From Lachnospiraceae bacterium (lineage in GTDB: Bacteria; Bacillota; Clostridia; Lachnospirales; Lachnospiraceae), in contig CAJTFW010000002.1 in assembly GCA_910575445.1 (NCBI GenBank), positions 310,001-374,000 of the forward strand: 64,000 bases of DNA, given 5' to 3'. The notes under the pieces were generated by a model. It was not told the DNA's origin and made no database searches. It was given only the letters and a program-made list of their open reading frames with translations. Shown here one piece after another: positions 26,852 through 35,185 of the stretch (position 1 is its first letter; each line of letters starts with the position of its first letter). The translations under genes and the position numbers were made by a program.

Positions 26852-27828
26852 AGCGAAAAATGAAAATATCTTATGAATTGATCATGTTCTTGATACTGGC
26901 TGCACTGGTTGTAATGTTTGGAGTTCTGACAGGAGGTATTTTCTTTAACCCGTCAGTCATCCTGGGAACGACATCGGATATTGCTTATCTGGGGATTATG
27001 GCTATGCCTATGACCTTTGTGATTCTTACCAGCGGCATTGACCTGTCTGTAGGATTTATGATGGTTTCATCCGCTATGGTATTCAGCGTTGTCTATCAGG
27101 CTACAGGGTACAATCTTTTGATTGCGGCAGTCGCATGTTTGCTGTCTGGTTTTGTGTTTGGTTCCATCAACGGGATTATCGCAGCTAAAACAAAGATCAA
27201 TCCATGGCTGATTACTATGAGTACGATGTATATTTTCCAGAGCATCACTTGGTTTTTTGGTACATCCTATGCGTTTTCCACTGGCTATGCCATCACGGAT
27301 TTCGGCTACGGAACTATTGGGATTGTGCCAACTCAGCTGATTGTGCTTCTGCTGGTCTTTGTAGTTTTCTATATATTGGATAAAAAGACCACTTTTGGAC
27401 GTTACATTCATGCCATCGGCTATAACGAACATGCAGTAAACTACTCTGGTGTAAATGCCAATAAGATGAAATATTTCGTCTATATGCTTATGGGCGTTGT
27501 ATGTGCTCTCTCGGCTATGATGTACCTGGGCAAAAGCTGGCAGGTGAATCAGACAACAGCAGTCAATATGAACATCGAAGTTATTGCACTGGTAGTCCTT
27601 GGTGGAACCAGTACGGCTGGCGGCATTGGTGGTGTGACAGGTACGCTTTTTGCGGCTTTGATTGTAGGTGTTTTGAAAAGAGGTCTGGCACTTATGGGTC
27701 TTGGCGGAGATATTTATAATTTCGTTCTTGGTGGTGTGCTGATTGTATCTTTGATTATGTTTGCATATTTGGAGAAGAAAAAGAAGCTCGTCAGTCGCGA
27801 GATGGCTATTAAAAATATGGATGAATAA
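26848..27828 (+). CDS. Sugar ABC transporter permease (CUT2), subunit 2
   Basis: A 326-residue ribose-type permease (PF02653), paired with the preceding one. LTSGIDLSVGFMM near residue 51 and IGYNEHAVNYSGVN near 190 are the family motifs. Two different permeases rather than a homodimer resembles LsrCD or RhaPQ-type transporters. ATG at 26848 lies in the ATGA overlap with the upstream stop. Confidence 0.92.
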   Translation: MKRKMKISYELIMFLILAALVVMFGVLTGGIFFNPSVILGTTSDIAYLGIMAMPMTFVILTSGIDLSVGFMMVSSAMVFSVVYQATGYNLLIAAVACLLSGFVFGSINGIIAAKTKINPWLITMSTMYIFQSITWFFGTSYAFSTGYAITDFGYGTIGIVPTQLIVLLLVFVVFYILDKKTTFGRYIHAIGYNEHAVNYSGVNANKMKYFVYMLMGVVCALSAMMYLGKSWQVNQTTAVNMNIEVIALVVLGGTSTAGGIGGVTGTLFAALIVGVLKRGLALMGLGGDIYNFVLGGVLIVSLIMFAYLEKKKKLVSREMAIKNMDE

Positions 27829-27886
27829 TTCGGTAATCCATTTCTGTGTATAACAGAGGATTCAGATAAAAAAGGAGGATATTTTT

Positions 27887-29107
27887 ATGAAGTTAAGAAA
27901 AGTAACAGCACTTACATTGGCAGCAGCTATGACGCTGTCTCTGGCAGCATGTGGCAATCAGGGTTCTACTCCTGCAGCATCAGGAACAGATGCATCTGGA
28001 AATGAGACATCGGGAACAGATACAGAAGCGGCATCCGGCGATAAAATGGTCGTTGCATATATTCCAAAGGAGAGAAATGAAGCTTTCTGGCAGGCAGTGG
28101 AGAGTGGCGCTCAGAGCGCAGCAGATACGCTTGGGGTAGAATTGAAGATGTACGGAGATCCTGCAGGCTCCAACACGGCTTCTAACCAGGCTACATATGT
28201 AGAGACTGCAACCCAGTCCGGCGCGGATGCCATTGCATTTGCAGCTCTGGATGCAGACAGTACAGATGCGGCACTTCAGGCAGCTATGAATCAGGGTATT
28301 GCAGTAGTAGGTTTTGACTCCGATCCGGGTCCAGAAGCAAGAGATTGGTTTGTAAATCAGGCAGACCCCGAAGGAATCGCTGTAGCATGTCTAGATGACC
28401 TAGTAAAGAATCTAGGAAGCAAATATTCCAAGGAGAATCCTGCAGTTGTTTATCTCGTATCTACAAATCCGACGACTCCGAACCAGAATACGTGGATTGA
28501 GTATATCAAAAAAGTATACTTTAGCGATTATGAAATCAAATATGCAGAAGATGGAGTATCTATTGACTTTGATGCCTGCAAGGAAAATACAAAATCCGGT
28601 ACCTTTACAGTAAACGATGCATATGCATGTTTGGATGTGAAAGTCAATCCAGATTCTGACATCATCTATGCAGGCGATGGTTCTGGCAATGACATTATTC
28701 CTGGCGTAGTGGCAGCACATCCAGAGATCAATGCACTAGTTTCTTTGACTACGAATGTCATTGATACATGTGCACAAACTATCAAAGACCTGAATATGCA
28801 GGAGACCTGCATCTTTAATGGAATCGCTGTTCCAGCATCCTGCGAATCTTATCTGACCGATGGTATTATGACAGAAGTCATTCTGTGGCAGGCATATGAC
28901 CTTGGATATCTGGCAGTAGAGGCTGCAGTGGCAGCAGCAAAGGGAGAACTTTCTGGTGATACATACATATCTACTCTTTCTGGAACCACACAGGTAGAAG
29001 GTGTGTCCGATTATCCGGCAGAGGGTCACAAAATCAACGGTACTGAGATTATTCTTGGAGATCCAGCTACCTTTACACTAGATACCATCGGCGCATGGAA
29101 ACAGTGA
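27887..29107 (+). CDS. Sugar ABC transporter substrate-binding lipoprotein
   Basis: A 406-residue periplasmic-binding-type protein (Peripla_BP_4, LsrB/RhaS-like). It has a lipoprotein signal ending LSLAACG with Cys22 as the lipidated residue, a Ser/Thr/Gly-rich linker to about residue 50 and then the binding domain VVAYIPKERNEAFWQAVESG. Segments VVGFDSDPGPEARDWFVNQ and SLTTNVIDTCAQ are consistent with a sugar or AI-2-like ligand. It follows the permeases after 58 bases with an AAAGGAGG site, an arrangement that often gives higher expression of the binding protein. Confidence 0.92.
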   Translation: MKLRKVTALTLAAAMTLSLAACGNQGSTPAASGTDASGNETSGTDTEAASGDKMVVAYIPKERNEAFWQAVESGAQSAADTLGVELKMYGDPAGSNTASNQATYVETATQSGADAIAFAALDADSTDAALQAAMNQGIAVVGFDSDPGPEARDWFVNQADPEGIAVACLDDLVKNLGSKYSKENPAVVYLVSTNPTTPNQNTWIEYIKKVYFSDYEIKYAEDGVSIDFDACKENTKSGTFTVNDAYACLDVKVNPDSDIIYAGDGSGNDIIPGVVAAHPEINALVSLTTNVIDTCAQTIKDLNMQETCIFNGIAVPASCESYLTDGIMTEVILWQAYDLGYLAVEAAVAAAKGELSGDTYISTLSGTTQVEGVSDYPAEGHKINGTEIILGDPATFTLDTIGAWKQ

Positions 29108-29134
29108 TTCGGACAGAAAAAAGGAGTTTCCTAA

Positions 29135-30652
29135 ATGAGATATCTAGTGGGAATCGATAATGGCGGAACCTTCTCAAAGGCAGCAGTTTTTGACGAAGAC
29201 GGAAATCAAATCGCTGTTGCTAGTGTAGGAACGGTCACAATCACCCCGAAGCCTGGATATACAGAGCGCGATATGGAACAGCTTTGGCAAGTAAATGCCA
29301 AAGCTGTCCGTACCGCTATCGCAAAAAGCGGAATCAATCCGAAGCAGATTGCAGGAGTATCTTTTTCCGGGCATGGAAAAGGGCTGTATCTAGTAGATTG
29401 GGAAGGAAAGCCGGCTTACAATGGGATACTGTCTACGGACAGCAGAGCCTGGGAATATATTGAGAAGTGGTATCAGGATGGAACAAACCAGAAAGTATAT
29501 CCGAAGACTTATCAGGAGATTTTGGTTATGCAGCCAGTGGCTCTGCTGGCTTGGCTAAAAGATCATGCACCAGAAGTTCTGGACAGAACACGTTATGTAT
29601 TTGCAGTCAAGGACTATATCCGGTTTATGTTGACTGGGGAAGCCTATGCAGAATATACAGATTTTACAGGGGCTAATCTAGTCAATCTGAACACTAGTGC
29701 ATATGACAGAGAAGTTCTGAAGCTGTTTGGCATCGAAGAAGTCTATGAAAAGCTTCCACCGCTTAGGTATTCTAGCGATATCTGTGGATATGTGACTGCA
29801 AAGGCGGGAGAGAAGACTGGTCTTCCAGAAGGAATCCCGGTGGCAGCGGGAATGTTTGATGTGGATGCCTGCGGACTTGCTTCCGGTCTGGCAGATGAAG
29901 ATCAGATGTGTATGATTGCAGGAACCTGGAGTATCAATGAGTTTATTGCCAAAAGTCCTGTAACCAACGGGAGTGTGGCGCTGAACTCCATGTTCTGCAT
30001 CCCCGGATATTATCTGGTGGAGGAGAGTAGCCCCACATCGGCTGGCAACATGGAATGGTTTATCCGCAATCTTATGAATTATGAGGAACAGGAGGCAAAA
30101 GAGAGCAACAGTTCAGTCTATGACATTACCAATGAATGGGTCAGCTCTATCAAGCCTCAGGACAACAGCTTGATTTTCCTTCCGTTTCTGAACGGCTCCA
30201 ATGAAGATCCGCTGGCAAAGGGAACTTTTGTAGGGCTTACTGCCTATCATACCAAGAAACATATGCTGCGGGCAGTGTATGAGGGAATTGTATTTTCACA
30301 TCTTACCCATGTTAAAAAACTGCTTCAGAACCATAAGCCCCCGGCGTCTATTCGGCTGTCAGGTGGCGCAGCAAATTCTCAGGTATGGGTGCAGATATTT
30401 GCGGATGCCCTTCAGATACCGGTGGATACGGTTTCTGACAAGGAACTTGGAGCTCAGGGCGCAGCTATGGCTGCTGGTATCGCGGCAGGTATTTACAAAG
30501 ATTATCAGGAGGCGGTGGAGCGGACTGTGAAAATCACAAATCGGGTTCTGCCAAGACCGGAGTATAAAGCAATCTATGAACAGAAGTATGTGGCTTATCG
30601 GGGAGTAATCGACGGGTTAGGAAAAGCCTGGCAGTTTTTCAAAAATCAGTAA
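29135..30652 (+). CDS. FGGY carbohydrate kinase, L-xylulose kinase (LyxK)-like
   Basis: A 505-residue FGGY-family sugar kinase with the N-terminal phosphate-binding motif GIDNGGTFSKAAVFDEDG at residue 6 onward. The middle region GILSTDSRAWEY, AGMFDVDACGLASGLAD and the C-terminal RLSGGAANSQVWVQIFAD are typical. By remembered similarity it aligns best with E. coli LyxK (PGWAERDMAELW-like segment PGYTERDMEQLW, then SGHGKGLYLVD) rather than with rhamnulokinase RhaB. Phosphorylation of L-xylulose made by the isomerase is the most economical role (inference). It is the last gene of the operon and converges on the AlbA_2 pseudogene 39 bases away. Confidence 0.85.
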   Translation: MRYLVGIDNGGTFSKAAVFDEDGNQIAVASVGTVTITPKPGYTERDMEQLWQVNAKAVRTAIAKSGINPKQIAGVSFSGHGKGLYLVDWEGKPAYNGILSTDSRAWEYIEKWYQDGTNQKVYPKTYQEILVMQPVALLAWLKDHAPEVLDRTRYVFAVKDYIRFMLTGEAYAEYTDFTGANLVNLNTSAYDREVLKLFGIEEVYEKLPPLRYSSDICGYVTAKAGEKTGLPEGIPVAAGMFDVDACGLASGLADEDQMCMIAGTWSINEFIAKSPVTNGSVALNSMFCIPGYYLVEESSPTSAGNMEWFIRNLMNYEEQEAKESNSSVYDITNEWVSSIKPQDNSLIFLPFLNGSNEDPLAKGTFVGLTAYHTKKHMLRAVYEGIVFSHLTHVKKLLQNHKPPASIRLSGGAANSQVWVQIFADALQIPVDTVSDKELGAQGAAMAAGIAAGIYKDYQEAVERTVKITNRVLPRPEYKAIYEQKYVAYRGVIDGLGKAWQFFKNQ

Positions 30653-30691
30653 GTAGATGAAGAGCTTTGGAGAACACAAAACCTTCTTAAA

Positions 30692-32170
30692 TTACTTTAA
30701 AATGATCCATTTGCCGCGCGTGGATCCTTCTCGGCAGATATACCCTTTCTTTTTTAGGGAACGAAGAACACGCTCTACAGATGGTTTTGAAAAACCGACC
30801 TGGGAACTGATTTTGGCGGCAGGCAGACTGGGGCTTTTCGATATGACCTGTAGTACAAGCATTTCGTGCTGCGTGAGGTTTCCATCATTACCATCATCAT
30901 TACCATCAGGATTACCATCATTACCATCAGAATTACCATCAGTTTCTATCTGGAGGGTAAGGGTGACACGGTCAGGATCCACCGTTTCAACAAAAGAAGG
31001 TTTTTTAAACCCATTCTCATCCCAGACATGGTATACATCACAAATGCCAGTCCCAGAACGCTCGCCCACATGGATCAGGGAAAACATATTAAAAATCCTC
31101 CCGTTTCGCGCGTCACTGATACCACCTGCGATAGCTTCGTCAATGCCGATACGGAATGTTCCAGGATTGGCAATCGTGATTTTACGGAATTCCTTGTCAA
31201 TCACTATTCCTCGGCGACCATAATAATCAGCATGGATCAGGGCGTTTGCGAGACATTCTCTTAGGGCTCTGTGAACAGGCGTATCATCTATCCGCAGCAA
31301 GTTAGAATCCAACTGGAACGGTTTTTTTACATCTGCAGTCAGGCGGTCGATGACTTGAAAGTAAAAGTCGAAGATATTGCCACTCCAGGTGCTATCGCCA
31401 GAACTGACACGGTCAGACCAGCGTGTATCACCTAAAAGGCGTTCCCTATAATCAAGAAAGTAATTCGGCAGTTCATCTGTAATCGTAATAAAATCACCAA
31501 AAAAAATCAGTCCACCAAGGGTGGGATGGGTTCTGCCGTCATTCTGGCTTTTTCTTGCGGCACCGATTTTTAAAAGGAATTCCTCATTACCCAGCTTTGC
31601 CCAAATATGGTCAGGTTTTAGGTTATTAAAGAGAATCCTGTAGCGGTGGATGGATTCCTGGTTCAAATCTTCTATCAGTAGATTTTCAAGGACAAGGGCA
31701 TCCTGGGCAGTGTCTGCCTGGTCACGGAGCATGAATTTCACTTCTTCAGCAGAGCAGTGGTAGTCTCCTTCATGGTTCCTGCGGAAAGTCCCTTTGAACA
31801 TATCCTGTCCAATATAGATAGGCTTGTCCCGGCGATCGGCGCGGGGCATTTCTATTACGATAAAAGTCATTCCGTCATAATCGGTATGGTAAACATGATG
31901 CTCAAGGAGAATGTTTGCATTTATCTTCTGCCGGTTGTTCAGTGTGTTCCAAATATCTGAGAGCATTTGTTGCGGATCCTGAATGCCTTTGGGGATGAAT
32001 TACTTTGTTATCTTATCCTCTTCTATACCAAGAATGATTATGCCGCCGAATGTATTAGCAAAGGAAGAATAGGTTTCCCAGATGCTGTTTGGAATCCTTC
32101 TGCCCGCTGCTTTTACTTCCATGTTAATATGTTCTTTTGCGTTTAAGATAGAAGCAATATCAAATTTCAT
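30692..32170 (-). pseudogene. AlbA_2/HATPase_c_4 regulator gene with in-frame stop codon
   Basis: Read from 32170 on the minus strand, the frame starts MKFDIASILNAKEHINME, the AlbA_2 (Schlafen-type) domain start, with AAGGAGG upstream. After 56 codons a TAA (32000-32002) interrupts it. The same frame then continues without a shift through a HATPase_c_4 domain (CLANALIHADYYGRRG, ERSGTGICDVY) and an Asp-Gly-Asn repeat linker to a C-terminal winged helix (GFSKPSVERVLRSLKKKGYI). Total length would be 492 codons, usual for this family. A restart at the ATG ending at 31966 would lack AlbA_2. Likely a recent nonsense allele; readthrough or a sequencing error are alternatives. Confidence 0.82.
30881..30942 (-). 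repeat. Tandem GATGGTAAT-type coding repeat in the AlbA_2 gene
   Basis: On the minus strand GATGGTAAT units alternate with short spacers and encode DGN repeated six times (DGNSDGNDGNPDGN, then DDGNDGN). All units are multiples of three bases, so changes in copy number would alter only the length of the linker before the C-terminal winged helix. Confidence 0.8.
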
Positions 32171-32198
32171 GCTCTTTATCCTCCTTGCATATAGTCAT

Positions 32199-32227
32199 AT
32201 TATATTCATTCAGATGAACAATATCAA
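32199..32227 (-). promoter_or_regulatory. Promoter of the AlbA_2 pseudogene
   Basis: On the minus strand TTGATA (32222-32227), a 17-base spacer and TATAAT (32199-32204) form a strong sigma-A promoter, followed by AAGGAGG and the ATG at 32170. The expression signals are intact although the reading frame is interrupted. Confidence 0.8.
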
Positions 32228-32362
32228 GGAGATTCTAAAAAATTCAGAATGGTATGGACATATCTTTTGGAAATTCAACTCTTAAGAATCTCATACAGAA
32301 TGTTAATAGAAGTTTCTGGCACATTATGAGTGCATGGAAACTTTTATTATTGAGATAATAAA

Positions 32363-32385
32363 TTTGCGGAGACGATGGTGGAAGG
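32363..32385 (+). repeat. Right copy of the 23-bp direct repeat (spoIVB tail remnant)
   Basis: An exact copy of 19349-19371. In the spoIVB frame it reads FAETMVEGNKM followed by TAA at 32396-32398, a plausible alternative SpoIVB C-terminus. A small perfect inverted repeat, TTTATTAT-TGAG-ATAATAAA (32343-32362), abuts its left side. A terminator follows. This suggests it is the original 3' end of spoIVB displaced by the island. Confidence 0.75.
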
Positions 32386-32413
32386 GAACAAAATGTAAAT
32401 AAGCTATAAAGAA

Positions 32414-32459
32414 AAATCCGGTGAAAAGGAATATATTCCATTTTGCCGGATTTATTTTT
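32414..32459 (+). terminator. Rho-independent terminator after the right repeat
   Basis: AAATCCGG (32414-32421) pairs with CCGGATTT (32446-32453). Inside, GGAATA/TATTCC extends an imperfect 20-bp stem, and TTTATTTTTA follows. No complete gene precedes it on this strand, so it is best explained as the former terminator of spoIVB. It now insulates the cas promoter. Confidence 0.75.
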
Positions 32460-32465
32460 AGTAAT

Positions 32466-32494
32466 TTGATTATTTTTGTAAAAAATGTTATAAT
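32466..32494 (+). promoter_or_regulatory. Promoter of the cas operon
   Basis: TTGATT (32466-32471), a 17-base spacer and TATAAT (32489-32494) form a near-consensus sigma-A promoter. Transcription would start near 32501, 27 bases before the cas3 start codon, with AAGGAG in between. Confidence 0.85.
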
Positions 32495-32527
32495 TTTCCA
32501 AGAAAAATAGCAAAGGAGAACTGCAAA

Positions 32528-35185
32528 TTGAAACTTTCACATGAGATGAAACTTATTATTGCAAAATCCGATGCCAAAAATCAATGGCTTCCACTTTGGA
32601 TGCATGCTACAGATGCCGCAAATGTGATGAGTGAACTAATTCATGAAAGGTATTCATCCCTACCAGATAAATGTAATATGTCTTTTAGCGACTTTAAAAG
32701 AACTGCAATATTACTAGCATATCTTCATGATATAGGAAAAATAACACCTCTTTTTCAATCGCAAATCTTAAAATCTCTGCCTACAAGACGTTCTATATTT
32801 GAACATTATGGTATTGACAATATTTCTGAAAACTTTATTGATAAAGAAAAATCCCATCATACAAAATGTGGTGAGGCAATTTTATTGGATTTAGGATTCC
32901 CCAAAGGATTTTCTTCTATAGTTGGTGCACATCATGGGATGCCAGCCGAAAATCTACTTCACCATATCGAGAAATATTCTCCTCATTTTTTTGGAAAACC
33001 AGTAAATTGTGAGTTTTGGAAAAGACTCTATAAAGAATGGGCGTATTTTTCATTGGAACAAGCTGGATTTAGCAGCATTTCTGAGATTCCTGTACTTGGA
33101 AAAAGAACAGAAATTTTATTGTCGGGACTTTTAATTATGGCAGATTGGATAGCAAGCAATCAGGCAAATTTTGAGTTGCTAGATGAAGACATAGTATTGT
33201 CGGAAGATGAGTATCCAAAAAACCGATACCAGATTGCTTTGAAAAGACAGAATCTGCCTGAATCGTGGGATCCTAATACAGAACGGATTTCTGAAGATAC
33301 TTTTGAAAAGTGCTTTGGCTTTTCTATGAATATGATTCAAAAGGAGATGATACATACAATAGAAAGCTGCAAGAAGCCAGGACTGTTTATTTTAGAGGCG
33401 CCTATGGGAACAGGCAAGACAGAAGCAGCTCTTGCAGCAGTGGAGTTGCTTGCTACTAAATGCAATAAAAAAGGTTTGTTTTTTGGGCTTCCAACGCAGG
33501 CAACTGCTAATAGTATCTTTGAACGTGTAGTACAGTGGGCTAAGTTACAATCTTGTGATGCTGTCCATAGCATCAATTTAGCACATCAAAATGCAGAATT
33601 TCAGTCTGTTTTTGCAGAACTAAAAAATGACAGTATGCTACAGACAGACCTTGATGGAGAAAGCGGACTAGAAGTCAATGCATTTTTTAGTGGCAGTAAA
33701 ATGTCATTGTTAGCAGATTTTGTGGTGGCAACTGTGGATAGGTTTTTAATGTCTGTTTTAAAGAAAAAGCATGCGATGCTACTGCACTTAGGGCTATCCC
33801 AGAAAGTTGTAATTGTAGATGAATGTCATGCTTATGATGCGTATATGAACCTATATCTTGATACGGCATTAGCTTGGCTACATGAATACCATGCTCCTGT
33901 GATTTTGCTTTCCGCAACTCTTCCCTGTGACCGGCGAAAAGCATTAGTAGAAGCATATATCAATGATAAGAAGAAAGTATTTGAGCTTCCTAAAACAAAA
34001 TATCCTCGCCTTACCTATACAGATGGCAATGAAGTATTTACTAAAACTTTACTAGATGAAAATAGGGATAAAATCATAACTATTATTCGTGGTAATGAAG
34101 AGGAGGCAATGGAAAAGATTACATATGCAGTGCGTTTAGGAGCATGCGTTGGTATTATCTGCAATACAGTTGTAAGAGCACAATATTTTGCCGAAAAGGT
34201 TCGCAGTATAAAAGGCGCCAAAGTGGTTTTGTACCATGCCCAATATATTATGCCAGACAGAATGGAACAGGAGGAAATGCTAAAAAAGTGGGTTGGAAAA
34301 AATTCGACGGTAGAAATGCGAAAAGGTGTGGTTGTAGTAGGAACACAGGTTCTTGAACAATCCCTTGATATTGATTTTGATATGTTAATTACAGACCTTT
34401 GCCCCATGGACCTTTTGCTTCAAAGGATTGGACGACTTTGGCGACATCCTCGTGCATATAGGCCACAGGAATATAAAACGGCGGAGTGTATTGTATTGAA
34501 TACAGAAGAATTAGACAGTTCGTCAGAAAAAATTTATACAAGATGGCTATTATTACGGACAAGAAAATTACTTCCTTCCCAGATTACAATTCCTAGAGAT
34601 ATTGACCCACTGGTATCTGAGACGTATCAAGATATAGAGCCTGATGGCAAGGAAGAAAAAATTGCGCAGATGGATTATCAGATGTTGCTTAAAGATAAAC
34701 AGCAAAGAGCAAAAAACTTTTTGATGGCGCGTCCCAAAGAAAGCAAATGGGGCAGTGAACTTCATGGTTGGCTTCGAAATTCAGCAGGAGATAATGAAAA
34801 CAGCGCCTTAGCAACCGTACGTGATGGAACATTTTCTATAGAAGTTTTAGTTCTGACACAATATATGGATGGCATGTTAAGAATGTTGCCGTGGCGAACA
34901 AAGGGTGAGAAGTATTCTCCTTCCATCTGTCCACCAGATGATGGATGTCAGCAGATTGCACAACAGAGACTCCGCCTTCCAGCAAGATTCTGTTATGACA
35001 TCAACCGAACAGTAAACGAACTAGAAGAAATGGATAAGCATTTAACAGGATTTCAAAAATCTCGTTGGTTAAAGGGGCAGTTGGTGCTTCTTTTGGACGA
35101 AAGTCTTAGCGCGAACCTATGTGGGGTTATCGTTACATATTCACAGGATAATGGACTTACATATACGAAGGAGGGGGAAGAGTGA
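32528..35185 (+). CDS. cas3: CRISPR-associated helicase/nuclease Cas3 (type I-E)
   Basis: An 885-residue HD-nuclease and SF2-helicase fusion recruited by Cascade to degrade target DNA. His26 and the HD pair His67-Asp68 (AYLHDIGK) with GAHHG near 138 form the nuclease. APMGTGKTEAALAA near residue 290 is Walker A, DECH near 431 is motif II, and LLSATLP follows. The start is TTG at 32528, with AAGGAG nine bases upstream and no suitable in-frame ATG near. It overlaps cse1 by four bases. First gene of an eight-gene operon. Confidence 0.95.
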   Translation: MKLSHEMKLIIAKSDAKNQWLPLWMHATDAANVMSELIHERYSSLPDKCNMSFSDFKRTAILLAYLHDIGKITPLFQSQILKSLPTRRSIFEHYGIDNISENFIDKEKSHHTKCGEAILLDLGFPKGFSSIVGAHHGMPAENLLHHIEKYSPHFFGKPVNCEFWKRLYKEWAYFSLEQAGFSSISEIPVLGKRTEILLSGLLIMADWIASNQANFELLDEDIVLSEDEYPKNRYQIALKRQNLPESWDPNTERISEDTFEKCFGFSMNMIQKEMIHTIESCKKPGLFILEAPMGTGKTEAALAAVELLATKCNKKGLFFGLPTQATANSIFERVVQWAKLQSCDAVHSINLAHQNAEFQSVFAELKNDSMLQTDLDGESGLEVNAFFSGSKMSLLADFVVATVDRFLMSVLKKKHAMLLHLGLSQKVVIVDECHAYDAYMNLYLDTALAWLHEYHAPVILLSATLPCDRRKALVEAYINDKKKVFELPKTKYPRLTYTDGNEVFTKTLLDENRDKIITIIRGNEEEAMEKITYAVRLGACVGIICNTVVRAQYFAEKVRSIKGAKVVLYHAQYIMPDRMEQEEMLKKWVGKNSTVEMRKGVVVVGTQVLEQSLDIDFDMLITDLCPMDLLLQRIGRLWRHPRAYRPQEYKTAECIVLNTEELDSSSEKIYTRWLLLRTRKLLPSQITIPRDIDPLVSETYQDIEPDGKEEKIAQMDYQMLLKDKQQRAKNFLMARPKESKWGSELHGWLRNSAGDNENSALATVRDGTFSIEVLVLTQYMDGMLRMLPWRTKGEKYSPSICPPDDGCQQIAQQRLRLPARFCYDINRTVNELEEMDKHLTGFQKSRWLKGQLVLLLDESLSANLCGVIVTYSQDNGLTYTKEGEE

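Noticed and set aside
29135-30652. Rhamnulokinase rhaB or xylulokinase xylB
   Set aside because: Its N-terminal and central segments resemble LyxK more closely, though a phylogeny would be needed to settle this.
30657-31264. Plus-strand frames opposite the AlbA_2 gene with Ser/Pro- and Ile/Thr-rich repeats
   Set aside because: The composition is the complement of the DGN repeat on the coding strand. No initiation signals are present.
32082-32285. A 67-residue plus-strand frame antisense to the start of the AlbA_2 gene
   Set aside because: It lies opposite the promoter and first codons of the minus-strand gene, which have clear signals. It has no ribosome binding site or family match.
19379-32362. 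A search for an integrase, transposase or relaxase inside the island
   Set aside because: No reading frame there resembles a recombinase, so mobility is inferred from the flanking repeat only.
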